A stretch of 47,423 bases of DNA, taken from positions 1 to 47,423 of the forward strand of contig JANXMB010000155.1 in NCBI GenBank assembly GCA_025354865.1, given 5' to 3'. Positions 7,538 through 15,646 of the stretch are shown piece by piece (positions within the stretch are counted from its first letter, which is position 1; each line of letters begins with the position of its first letter). Made by a program: the position numbers and the translations under genes. Under the pieces are notes generated by a model. It had not been told where the DNA came from, ran no database searches, and was given only the letters and a program-made list of their open reading frames with translations. This DNA is from Acetobacteraceae bacterium. GTDB lineage: Bacteria > Pseudomonadota > Alphaproteobacteria > Acetobacterales > Acetobacteraceae.

Positions 7538-9121
7538 ATGACAATGCGGCGAAGACTGTTCCTTGGGGCCTCGGCGACCGCGATGGCGGTCCCATCGATC
7601 GTGCGGGCGGAACGGATGAGCACGTTGCGGTTCGTGCCGCAATCGGACGTCACCGTGTTGGATCCGCATCTTTCCACCACCTATGTCACCCGCAATCACG
7701 CTCTCGCTATTTTCGATACGCTGTACGGTTTTGGCCTCGATTTCAAAACCACGCCGCAGATGGCGGAAGGCCATATCGTGGACGACGACGGCAAGCGCTG
7801 GACCATCGTATTGCGCGAAGGATTGCGGTTCCACGACGGGGAAAAGGTGCTGGCGCGCGACTGCGTGGCGTCGATCCAACGCTGGTGGAACAAGGACGCG
7901 CTGGGCACCGCGTTGCGCGACCGGACCGAGGAACTCTCCGCCAAGGACGATCGCACGCTGGTGTTTCGTTTGCGCAAACCGTTCCCGCTGTTGGACGTTG
8001 TGCTGGGCAAATCGTCCACCCCGATCGCAGCCATGATGCCGGAACGATTGGCTCGGACCGACGGTGCCAGGGCGATCGCCGAAATGATCGGGTCCGGTCC
8101 CTATCGTTGGAAAGCCGACGAGCGCGTCGTCGGTGCTCGGGCTGTCTACGAGCGCAACCCGCATTACGTGCCGCGCCCCAATGGCACCGCCGGCTGGATC
8201 GGCGGGCCGAAAGTGGCGCATTTCGATCGTGTCGAATGGATTGTCATTCCCGATGAAAGCACCGCCGCCAGCGCGCTGCGCACCGGGGAGGTCGATTGGT
8301 GGGAATGGGCGTCCGCCGATTTGATTCCGGCGTTGCGCAAGACCGACAAACTGGTGGTGGAAATCAAAGAACCCACCGGCATGATCGGTCATTTGCGGCT
8401 GAACCATAAACAACCGCCGTTCGACAATCCCGCCGTGCGCCGGGCGGTGCAGGCGGCGGTGAAACAGGACGATTTCGTGCAGGCGATCGTGGGCGACGAT
8501 CCGGCCATGGGGCGCGGCGGGGTCGGCCTGTTCACGCCCGGATCCGCCCTGGCCAGCACCGCCGACCTGGATGTTTACACCGCCCCGCGCGATCCGGCCA
8601 AAATCCGGCGAATGGTCAAAGAGTCAGGCTATGCCGGCGAAAAAATCGTTTTGATCGGCGCGACCGATGTCCCATTCCGCCGAGCGATGGCGGAAGTGGC
8701 GCTGGGGATGCTGCGGGATGCGGGGTTCGACGCGGAGTTTCAGGCGCTGGATTGGGGTGCGATGACGCAACGACGGGAAAATAAAGGCCCGATCGCCAAA
8801 GGCGGCTGGAATATCGCCCCGGCCAACACCGGCGGCATCGATTTGATCAACCCGTCCGGTCACGCCTATCGCACCAATGGCGACAAGGCTTGGTTCGGCT
8901 GGCCGGTATCGGAATCGCTGGAGGGGCTTCGCAGCGCCTGGATCGATGCCCCCGACTTGCCCGCACAAAAGAAGATTGCCGACGAAATGCAACGACAATG
9001 GTTTCATGAGGTTCCAATGTTGCAAACCGGCCAATGGATGCAGCCCACGGCCCATCGTGCGGACGTGACCGATCTGCTACCCGGTTTCGCCGTGTTCTGG
9101 AACGTCCGGCGTTCGGCATAA
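7538..9121 (+). CDS. ABC transporter substrate-binding protein, family 5 (peptide/nickel type)
   Basis: A 527-residue secreted periplasmic binding protein (SBP_bac_5). GGGAGG sits just upstream; ATG 7538 and ATG 7544 are both possible. The N-terminus MTMRRRLFLGASATAMAVPS has a twin-arginine-like motif followed by a hydrophobic stretch. Family signs are VLDPHLSTTYVTRNH near the mature start, IFDTLYGF, IVLREGLRFHDGEKVLARDC, GSGPYRW and LRLNHKQPPFDNPAVRRAV. Ligands of this family include peptides, nickel, opines and plant-derived compounds. No DppB/C-type permeases are adjacent. It is followed by a luciferase-like oxidoreductase after 10 bases, so it likely captures a substrate for the neighbouring catabolic enzymes. 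Confidence 0.87.
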   Translation: MTMRRRLFLGASATAMAVPSIVRAERMSTLRFVPQSDVTVLDPHLSTTYVTRNHALAIFDTLYGFGLDFKTTPQMAEGHIVDDDGKRWTIVLREGLRFHDGEKVLARDCVASIQRWWNKDALGTALRDRTEELSAKDDRTLVFRLRKPFPLLDVVLGKSSTPIAAMMPERLARTDGARAIAEMIGSGPYRWKADERVVGARAVYERNPHYVPRPNGTAGWIGGPKVAHFDRVEWIVIPDESTAASALRTGEVDWWEWASADLIPALRKTDKLVVEIKEPTGMIGHLRLNHKQPPFDNPAVRRAVQAAVKQDDFVQAIVGDDPAMGRGGVGLFTPGSALASTADLDVYTAPRDPAKIRRMVKESGYAGEKIVLIGATDVPFRRAMAEVALGMLRDAGFDAEFQALDWGAMTQRRENKGPIAKGGWNIAPANTGGIDLINPSGHAYRTNGDKAWFGWPVSESLEGLRSAWIDAPDLPAQKKIADEMQRQWFHEVPMLQTGQWMQPTAHRADVTDLLPGFAVFWNVRRSA

Positions 9122-9131
9122 GGGGAACAGC

Positions 9132-10136
9132 ATGCAAGTCAGCGTTATTATTCGCGGCCAGCATCCGCAAGGCGATACCGCCGGTCACCTCCGCGACGAT
9201 CTGGAGTTGGTGCGCACGGCGGAGAAGGTGGGCCTCGACGGGGTTGTCAAAGGCTCGCATTACAGCTCGGAACCGTTCGAATCCCTGCAACAAATTCCAT
9301 TCCTGGCTTATTGCGCCGCAATGGCACCGCGCTTGCGTATTATCTGCGGATTGGTGTTGGTTCCGCTGCATAAGCCGATTGATTTAGCGGAACAATTGGC
9401 GACGCTGGATGTGCTGTCCGGCGGCAAGTTGGTGTTCGGGGCAGGGATCGGCTATCGCGATGTGGAATTCAAGGCGTTCGGCATTCCGCGCGGCAAAATG
9501 GGCGCTCGTTTCGAAGAGTGTATGATTGCCGTTCGGCGGTTGTGGACCGAAGACCGCGTGAGCATGAAAGGCAGCAACTTCGAACTCGATGGTGCCGTAT
9601 GTTCCGTCAAACCGTTGCAAAAACCGACCCCGCCCATCTGGATTGGCGGCAACGCCGATATTGCCGTCGAACGCGCTGCTCGTATCGGAGATTGCTGGTA
9701 CGTGAATCCGCACAATACCCTTGAAACCATCGAGCGGCAGATGGACCTTTATAAGCGCGCGCTGGATGCGAACGGTCGCCCATTTCCGGCCGAATTGCCG
9801 ATGCGGCGGGAGGTGTTTGTTGCGTCTTCGAAGGCCGAGGCCATCCGATTGGCGCAGCCCTATCTGGAAGAGAAATACAAAGCCTATCGCGCATGGGGGC
9901 AGGACAAGGTCATGCCGGAGGGAGACGATTTCGATCACGCGTTTTCCGAACTGTTGGAAGATCGTTTCCTGATGGGATCGGCTGCCGAGGTTGCCGATCA
10001 GATCAATCGATTGAACAAACGCCTGGGCGTCAACCACATCGTTGCGTCCATCCATTGGCCGGGCATGCCGAACAGCCTTGCCATCGAACAACTCCACCGG
10101 TTGGGCGAGGATGTCCGACCTTTGTTGGTTTCATAA
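9132..10136 (+). CDS. LLM-class flavin-dependent oxidoreductase (luciferase-like)
   Basis: A 334-residue member of the bacterial luciferase-like TIM-barrel family, which uses reduced FMN or F420. The start has AGGGGAA upstream. The characteristic elements are LVRTAEKVGLDGVV (first helix), LRIICGLVLVPLHKPIDLAE, LDVLSGGKLVFGAGIGYRD and the phosphate-binding PTPPIWIGGNADIAVERAAR. C-terminal DRFLMGSAAEVADQINRL is the usual closing element. Such enzymes hydroxylate or cleave terpenoids, alkanes, nitriloacetate or sulfonates. It sits in an operon between the binding protein and a CMD-family protein, pointing to a catabolic role; the substrate is unknown. Confidence 0.88.
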   Translation: MQVSVIIRGQHPQGDTAGHLRDDLELVRTAEKVGLDGVVKGSHYSSEPFESLQQIPFLAYCAAMAPRLRIICGLVLVPLHKPIDLAEQLATLDVLSGGKLVFGAGIGYRDVEFKAFGIPRGKMGARFEECMIAVRRLWTEDRVSMKGSNFELDGAVCSVKPLQKPTPPIWIGGNADIAVERAARIGDCWYVNPHNTLETIERQMDLYKRALDANGRPFPAELPMRREVFVASSKAEAIRLAQPYLEEKYKAYRAWGQDKVMPEGDDFDHAFSELLEDRFLMGSAAEVADQINRLNKRLGVNHIVASIHWPGMPNSLAIEQLHRLGEDVRPLLVS

Positions 10137-10148
10137 AGGAGAGCAAAC

Positions 10149-10709
10149 ATGTCCAGAGAACCGACTTTCGGTCGTTACGCCGAAATTCCCTACGATGAAA
10201 TGACTCCGGAACAACAGGAGGGATACCGAGCAATGTTGGAGTCCCGGGGCGGGCTGCCGGGACCGGCGAAAATTATGGTTCATAATCCAAAACTGGCGAA
10301 GGTTATTGGCCCTTTTGGCGGCCATTTCCACGAGGGTAAGTATTCTCTTACGCTACGGGAACGGGAAATCGCGGTGTGCGTCATCACCGCTCGTTTCCAT
10401 TCCAACTATCCGGTTTGGGCGCACGAACGGCATGGCAAGGCCGCCGGTCTGCCCGCCGATAAGGTCGATGCGATTCTGGCGGGATTGACGACGTCGTTCG
10501 ACGACGAGCGGGAACAAATCGTCTACGAAATGGCTGTCACGCTTTCCAGCGGGCGTTGGGTCTCGCAAGGGTTGTACGACCGCGCGATAAAGGCCATGGA
10601 CCATGTTGGCGCGACCGATGCGATCGCGTTGATGGGGCATTATTCCACGGTGTCGATGACGCTGGCGTTCTACGATGTGCCGGCGGGTGCGACTGGCATG
10701 AAACGGTAA
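10149..10709 (+). CDS. Carboxymuconolactone decarboxylase (CMD/AhpD-fold) family protein
   Basis: A 186-residue all-helical protein. Start at 10149 with a strong AAGGAGAG site. The CMD signature region LTLREREIAVCVITARFHSNYPVWAHERHGKAAG has the REREI and W-x-H-E elements, and GLPADKVDAILAG follows. The CxxC of AhpD-type peroxidases is absent (only one Cys in the motif), so a peroxidase role is unlikely; decarboxylase or unknown roles fit better. It closes the binding protein-monooxygenase-CMD run (12-base gap) and ends at a strong hairpin. Confidence 0.82.
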   Translation: MSREPTFGRYAEIPYDEMTPEQQEGYRAMLESRGGLPGPAKIMVHNPKLAKVIGPFGGHFHEGKYSLTLREREIAVCVITARFHSNYPVWAHERHGKAAGLPADKVDAILAGLTTSFDDEREQIVYEMAVTLSSGRWVSQGLYDRAIKAMDHVGATDAIALMGHYSTVSMTLAFYDVPAGATGMKR

Positions 10710-10728
10710 CGGTTTCCGCGAAGACGTT

Positions 10729-10759
10729 CGCCGCCGCCGGGGAGATTGCGGCGGCGGCG
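10729..10759. terminator. GC-rich hairpin between convergent genes
   Basis: CGCCGCCGCC (10729-10738) and GGCGGCGGCG (10750-10759) form a perfect 10-bp stem with an 11-base loop, midway between the stop codons of the convergent CMD and small-protein genes. There is no T tract, so it may block transcription from either side weakly or need Rho. Confidence 0.5.
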
Positions 10760-10769
10760 AGCGTAACGT

Positions 10770-11132
10770 TTAGGACCGAATGTAGGCTTTGCACACCATC
10801 CGGACCCGACCGGTCACGGTGTCGCGGACGTGCTGCTCGCCTTCGGAACGCAGAACACGTTGCACCCGCGACGTCATACGTTGCGACCAAGGTGAGGCAT
10901 TGGCGCCGGTTATTGCACTGTACGCGGATCCTTGCAGCACAGCCGGGGTTTGCAGATCGTAGACGACCAGCGAGAGGCCGGGATTATCGGCGCCGATCCA
11001 TCGCTGCAACGTCAGGAAACCCGGCACCGCCGCGCGTTCCGGCAAATGTTCGGTATCCAGCCGGTCGTGGAATTCCCCGGCATCGGTCGCTCCGAAGTCC
11101 ACTGCGGCGATCGGCGTGCCCAGCGACATCAT
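10770..11132 (-). CDS. Small protein with EthD/dimeric alpha-beta barrel character
   Basis: A 120-residue protein starting at ATG 11132 (a second ATG follows directly), with GGAG five bases upstream. The part AGEFHDRLDTEHLPERAAVPGF resembles the helix and His-x-x-x-x-x-x-PGF pattern of EthD/ABM-like dimeric barrel proteins, followed by TLQRWIGADNPGLSLVVYDL as two strands. The family assignment is tentative. It is the last gene of the minus-strand Baeyer-Villiger operon, 9 bases after the SDR. EthD-like proteins often accompany monooxygenases. Confidence 0.55.
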   Translation of the reverse strand: MMSLGTPIAAVDFGATDAGEFHDRLDTEHLPERAAVPGFLTLQRWIGADNPGLSLVVYDLQTPAVLQGSAYSAITGANASPWSQRMTSRVQRVLRSEGEQHVRDTVTGRVRMVCKAYIRS

Positions 11133-11141
11133 GCAATCTCC

Positions 11142-11984
11142 TCAGTAGCTCGGCATCGTCGAATACGGGGTCAATTGTAGCTCGTGCGTCCAGCAGGACT
11201 TGTCCTGTGTGTGCAGATACCAGAACGCCTCGGCGATTTTCCCGGCATCGATAATCAATTCCGGTCGGTTCTGGATTTTCGACAGCGATCTTGTGCCGGG
11301 GGAGTCGATCGTGCCGTCGATTACGATATTGGCAACATGAATGCCGAATTCCGAATATTCTTCGGTCAGCACTTGCGAAAGGGTGCGCATCATGACGCGC
11401 GGATAGTATAGCGATTCGCCCGTGTAACGTTTCTTGCCCCGCAGCGATTTCGAGTTGTTAGAGAAAAAGAATGACCCCTCGCCCTTTTTCCGCATCGCCG
11501 GCAACACTTCTTTGGCGACCAGGAACGGCCCGCGACTGGCGATATGCTGCGCGGTGTCGAACATCTCGATCGAGATATATTCCAGCAACTCCTTTTCGGG
11601 CGGCAGGTCGCGGCCTTCGAGATAGCCGGCATTGTAGATCAGAACTTCGGGATCCCCGGCCTCGGCGCGGATTTTGGCGAAGGCGGCGGCGACCGATGCC
11701 TCGGATGACAAATCCAATTCCACGACGGCACACGCTCCGCCTTGGGCTTCGATCGCAGCCGCCAGCCCGGCCGCGTTCGAGGCGGTGCGGGTGGTCAGAA
11801 CGGTGAAAAACCCTTCCTTGGCGAATTTCTGCGAAATGGCACCGCCGACACCCCAGCGGGCGGCGACCGGAATATGGCTGTCGTCGAGTTCCTTGCCATG
11901 CGCCAGACGGGTATTGCGGCCGTCGGATTGCCATTTCGATGTCGCGCCGATGACAACGGCGACTTTCTTACCCTGCGTATTCAT
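11142..11984 (-). CDS. Divergent short-chain dehydrogenase/reductase-fold protein with insertion
   Basis: A 280-residue Rossmann protein, ATG 11984 with GGGGGAAC upstream. The fold is clear: VAVVIGATS opens it, GVGGAISQKFAKEGFFTVLT continues it, VVELDLSSEASVAAAF is the usual D-L pair, and VLIYNAGY is the NAG motif. Two things are odd. About 28 residues (17-44) are inserted between the GATS strand turn and the glycines. The catalytic region reads SFFFSNNSKSLRG...ESLYYPRVMMR, so no YxxxK is present where it should be. A normal dehydrogenase mechanism is therefore doubtful. It lies between the amidohydrolase and a small barrel-like protein in one operon. Confidence 0.78.
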   Translation of the reverse strand: MNTQGKKVAVVIGATSKWQSDGRNTRLAHGKELDDSHIPVAARWGVGGAISQKFAKEGFFTVLTTRTASNAAGLAAAIEAQGGACAVVELDLSSEASVAAAFAKIRAEAGDPEVLIYNAGYLEGRDLPPEKELLEYISIEMFDTAQHIASRGPFLVAKEVLPAMRKKGEGSFFFSNNSKSLRGKKRYTGESLYYPRVMMRTLSQVLTEEYSEFGIHVANIVIDGTIDSPGTRSLSKIQNRPELIIDAGKIAEAFWYLHTQDKSCWTHELQLTPYSTMPSY

Positions 11985-12013
11985 TGGTTCGTTCCCCCTT
12001 CGATCGCGGTGCG

Positions 12014-12832
12014 TCAGCGGGTCCAACCCCACCAGGCGCATAGTGCATCGCCCATGATCAGGCGTTTATCGTTCTCGTTCAACCACGGCATGTTGTCGGT
12101 GAACATCGATACACATTGTGACCAACTGCACGGCATCTTGGTGATATCCGTGCCCCAGAACATGCGCTCGGGACCGAAGGCATCGTAGATACGATGCAGG
12201 TAGTCCAACATTTTCGGAAACGGATAGGCTTCTGCCGAATAGCCCGGGGCGCCGGTTGCCTTCACCGCGACATTGGGCAATTTCGCCAAGGCCAGAAGGC
12301 GAGGAATATGGGTCATCGCCGCATCGTCTTTGAGCGTGGTCAGTCCCCCGCGCCCCCCCAGATGATCGATTGTCAGTTTCAAACCAGGGTGGCGTTCGGC
12401 CAGCCGGCCCAGCACTTCCAGCGAATCCGTTGCCAGAGTGGCAAGGGGAATGCCATATTTTTCGCAGTCGGCAAAAAGCCAGTCGTATTTGCCATCCGCG
12501 AGTTCCTGTCGAGCGGGTTCGTGCAGGAAAGTGTAGCGTAAACCAAGCATTCCCGGTTGGGAACGCCAGCTTGGGATGTGTTCGCGGGCGGATGGATCGA
12601 GCGGTAGATGACCCATGATCGCGAAACGACCGGGGTAATCCCGCACCGCCTGGAATGCCATTTCGGTCGCGTTCGGATCCCACCCCGGCGGATGGATGAC
12701 CGCCGCGTTTACCCCGCCCTCGTCCATCTGGGCAATGGCTTCGGCCGGGGTGTAATGCGTAACTTGGATATGGGACAGGTTGCTGGGCAGACCCACCCCC
12801 CAGGTATGAATCTGGGCATCGACGATTTGCAT
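12014..12832 (-). CDS. Amidohydrolase (amidohydrolase_2 / ACMSD-like)
   Basis: A 272-residue metal-dependent TIM-barrel hydrolase or decarboxylase. Start ATG 12832 has GGAG six bases upstream. Metal-site elements are VDAQIHTWG (here a single His in place of HxH), AAVIHPPGWDP, LKLTIDHLGGRGG and the final MFWGTDITKM with the metal Asp. The single-His first motif (QIHTW) resembles the 2-pyrone-4,6-dicarboxylate lactonase branch, which can work without a tightly bound metal. It likely hydrolyses a lactone or ring-cleavage product. Genes on either side are a Baeyer-Villiger monooxygenase (which makes esters or lactones) and the SDR, gaps 15 and 29 bases. Confidence 0.83.
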   Translation of the reverse strand: MQIVDAQIHTWGVGLPSNLSHIQVTHYTPAEAIAQMDEGGVNAAVIHPPGWDPNATEMAFQAVRDYPGRFAIMGHLPLDPSAREHIPSWRSQPGMLGLRYTFLHEPARQELADGKYDWLFADCEKYGIPLATLATDSLEVLGRLAERHPGLKLTIDHLGGRGGLTTLKDDAAMTHIPRLLALAKLPNVAVKATGAPGYSAEAYPFPKMLDYLHRIYDAFGPERMFWGTDITKMPCSWSQCVSMFTDNMPWLNENDKRLIMGDALCAWWGWTR

Positions 12833-12847
12833 GGTCAGCTCCGCTCT

Positions 12848-14446
12848 TTATGCCAATACGAAACCTTCGTAGCCATTGGCCGCGACCGAGTCGCAGGTTT
12901 CCCGATATCGCACCATGCCGCCGGCATAAGGCATGAACACCCGCGGTTTGCCGGGAATATTGGCGCCCAAGTACCAGGAATGTTTCGCTTGCGGTAATAG
13001 CGTCTTGTTCGCGAGTTCGTTGACCTCGGCAATCCATTGCTCGACGGCTTCTGGTTTGGCTTCGATGGTTTCCAGGCCGTTGGCGCGCATGTGTTCGATG
13101 CAGCGGGCAATCCAGTCGGCGTGCTGTTCGATCGCAACCGGCATATTGCACAGCACGGACGGGCTGCCCGGGCCAGTGATGGTGAACAGATTGGGGAAAC
13201 CGGCGATACCCAGGCCCAGGTAATTGCGCGGCCCTGCTTCCCACGCATCCTTCAGCGCAACGCCGTCGCGGCCGACAATGTTAAGCCGCTGCAACGGTCC
13301 CGTCATGGCATCGAAGCCGGTCGCAAAGACAATGATATCGACCGGATATTCGCCGTCCTCGGTCAAGATCCCCCGCTCGGAAATACCCATAATAGGTTTC
13401 GATCGCACATCGACTAAGGTCACGTTGTCGCGGTTGTAGGTTTCGAAATAATCCGTATCGATCGGCGGACGCTTCGCCGCGTAGGGGTGGTCGATATCCG
13501 ACAGCAGGGCGGCCGTTTTCGGGTCCTTCACAATCGAGCGGATTTTGCGCTTCACGAAATCCGCCGCCGTATCGTTCGCCTCCTTGCTCGTCAGCATATC
13601 CTGAAAACTTGCTCGGAATTGCAGCCCGCCGCGTTCCCAGGCAGCCTCGTAAATTTTTTCGCGTTCTTCCGCTTGCGTTTCGACCGCCTTGCGGTCTTCG
13701 ATTTTGAACGCCATGCCGTTCAGGGTTTCACGCGTGGTGGCGCGAATTTGTTTCGCATTCTGCTTGACGTACTGCTTGAATTCCGTGGGCAACGGAGCGT
13801 TGCGCGCGGGGACGGAGTAATTGGCGGTACGTTGGAAAACCGTCAGATGCGCCGCCTGTTCGGCAATGACCGGGGCGGCTTGAATGCCGGTCGATCCCGT
13901 GCCGACCATGCCGACCCGTTTACCGGTGAAATCCACGCCCGCGTGCGGCCATTCGCCAGTGTGATACCAGTCGCCCGCGAAGGTTTCCAATCCAGGGAAT
14001 TTCGGAACATTGGCGGTCGAAAGACAACCGACAGCCGAGATCAGGTATTTCACCACGTAGATATCGCCGCCCTGCGTCGCGACGCGCCAGCGGTTGGCGG
14101 CGGCGTCGAACTGGGCGGATATCACCCGGGTTTCGAACGCGATATCCTTTTTCAGATCCAGTTTATCGGCGGCGAAATTCAGGTAGCGCAGAATTTCGGC
14201 CTGACCGGGATAACGTTCCGACCATTCCCATTCCTTCATCAGTTCTTCCGAAAACGTATACCAATACACGTGGCTTTCGGAATCGCAGCGCGCGCCGGGG
14301 TAGCGGTTCCAGAACCAGGTCCCGCCGACGCCGGTGCCGGCCTCCACAGCTTTCACGTTCAGCTTCAGTTGATCGCGCAGCAGGTGCAGCTGGTACATCC
14401 CAGCGAAACCGGCGCCAATCACCAGCGCGTCGAGTTCGATCGTCAT
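12848..14446 (-). CDS. Flavin-containing Baeyer-Villiger monooxygenase
   Basis: A 532-residue FAD/NADPH enzyme that inserts oxygen next to a carbonyl, turning ketones into esters or lactones. Rossmann motif VIGAGFAGMYQL (residues 9-20), GVGGTWFWNRYPGARCDSES (the conserved G-G-T-W and Y-P-G-A-R-C-D segment), the family fingerprint FAGDWYHTGEW (about 156-166, FxGxxxHxxxW intact), second dinucleotide motif MVGTGSTGIQ, and late VFATGFDAMTG. ATG 14446 (MTIELDAL) is preferred over 14452 because GAGG sits at proper distance. The closest named types are cyclohexanone/cycloalkanone monooxygenases. It leads a four-gene operon: monooxygenase, amidohydrolase, SDR-like, small protein. Confidence 0.92.
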   Translation of the reverse strand: MTIELDALVIGAGFAGMYQLHLLRDQLKLNVKAVEAGTGVGGTWFWNRYPGARCDSESHVYWYTFSEELMKEWEWSERYPGQAEILRYLNFAADKLDLKKDIAFETRVISAQFDAAANRWRVATQGGDIYVVKYLISAVGCLSTANVPKFPGLETFAGDWYHTGEWPHAGVDFTGKRVGMVGTGSTGIQAAPVIAEQAAHLTVFQRTANYSVPARNAPLPTEFKQYVKQNAKQIRATTRETLNGMAFKIEDRKAVETQAEEREKIYEAAWERGGLQFRASFQDMLTSKEANDTAADFVKRKIRSIVKDPKTAALLSDIDHPYAAKRPPIDTDYFETYNRDNVTLVDVRSKPIMGISERGILTEDGEYPVDIIVFATGFDAMTGPLQRLNIVGRDGVALKDAWEAGPRNYLGLGIAGFPNLFTITGPGSPSVLCNMPVAIEQHADWIARCIEHMRANGLETIEAKPEAVEQWIAEVNELANKTLLPQAKHSWYLGANIPGKPRVFMPYAGGMVRYRETCDSVAANGYEGFVLA

Positions 14447-14549
14447 GGTCATCCTCAGGTCGTTTATCGATGATCCATTGGACGGCATTTACCCGACGGT
14501 AGCAAGGTTGCACACTGGGTAGGACCAACAGCCACGGACCAGGACGACC

Positions 14550-15626
14550 ATGAAGATCGGCATTCTCTACACCTCCCACCCCGACCCGGCGACGGAACCG
14601 CATCCGCATCACGCCGTGCATGTCCGCACCACGCGCGAAGTGCTGGAAGCCGAGGCCTTGGGTTTCGACGCCATCTGGATCGCCGAGCACCATTTTTCGA
14701 ACAAATACGGGATTATGCCCGATCCGTTCGCGTATTTGTGCTACCTCGCGGCGCTGACCTCGCGGATTAAACTGTGTGCCGGGGTGATGGTGGTGCCGCT
14801 GCACCATCCGATGCGCATCGTCGAAAACGCCGCGTTTATCGACATTCTTTCGAACGGCCGCTTCCAACTCGGCCTGGGTTCCGGATACCGGCCGTATGAG
14901 TTCGAGGGCCTGGGCGCGGATTACGAAACCCGGCGCGATATCCAAGAAGAGGCAATTCCCTTGATCCTACAAGGGTTCCACCAGAAGCGCGTGTCGGCGA
15001 ACGGGGCGCATTTCAAGTTCGATATCCCCGAACCCTATGAAATCTACCCCTTGCCGGTGCAGCGGCCGCATCCGCCGATTTACATGGGCGCCGGCACGGA
15101 CCGATCCATGAGGCAGGCGGCGAAATGGGGCTTCGGGCTGATGCAATCGACGCTGCCCGATCTGGCAACGATCGCGGCGCATATCGAAACCTATCGCTCC
15201 CACATGAAAGAATCGGTTGCACCGTTCAACGCCAACCCAGCCTTCGGGGAAGTCGATGTCTGTCGTCTGGTCTACGTCGCGCCGACCGATGCCCAAGCGA
15301 AGGCCGAAAGCGCCGAAGGCGTGGTCCGGCACGTCAAAAGCTTCGTCAGCAACGGGACCGGACGCTATTTCGGGGAGGTAACGGCCGAACGCGACGACAA
15401 CGCGCTTAGTTACGACAATCTGGTAGAAAATACGATTCTGCACGGATCGCCGGAAACGGTGATTCGCAAGATCGAGGCTTTGCGCGCCGTCGGTGCAACC
15501 TCGGTCATGTTGCACTATCCGCCCTATTACGGGCCGGAAAAAACCTCGCAAATGCTGCGTCTGTTCGCGAAAGAAGTGCTGCCGCACGTTCAGGCGATGG
15601 AAGCGCCGCGACTGGCCGCAGAATAA
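14550..15626 (+). CDS. LLM-class flavin-dependent oxidoreductase (luciferase-like)
   Basis: A 358-residue luciferase-like enzyme, ATG 14550 with AGGA upstream. It shows EVLEAEALGFDAIWIAEHHF (the typical E-H-H active-site patch), RIKLCAGVMVVPLHHPMRIV, IDILSNGRFQLGLGSGYRPY, RPHPPIYMGAGTDRSMRQAA and GSPETVIRKIEAL near the end. The WIAEHHF motif places it closer to bacterial luciferase and alkanal-type monooxygenases than the copy at 9132. It is divergent from the Baeyer-Villiger gene across 103 bases, so both may share a control region. Reduced flavin must come from a reductase elsewhere. Confidence 0.88.
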   Translation: MKIGILYTSHPDPATEPHPHHAVHVRTTREVLEAEALGFDAIWIAEHHFSNKYGIMPDPFAYLCYLAALTSRIKLCAGVMVVPLHHPMRIVENAAFIDILSNGRFQLGLGSGYRPYEFEGLGADYETRRDIQEEAIPLILQGFHQKRVSANGAHFKFDIPEPYEIYPLPVQRPHPPIYMGAGTDRSMRQAAKWGFGLMQSTLPDLATIAAHIETYRSHMKESVAPFNANPAFGEVDVCRLVYVAPTDAQAKAESAEGVVRHVKSFVSNGTGRYFGEVTAERDDNALSYDNLVENTILHGSPETVIRKIEALRAVGATSVMLHYPPYYGPEKTSQMLRLFAKEVLPHVQAMEAPRLAAE

Positions 15627-15646
15627 CGCCGACGGCGGGGGAGGGG

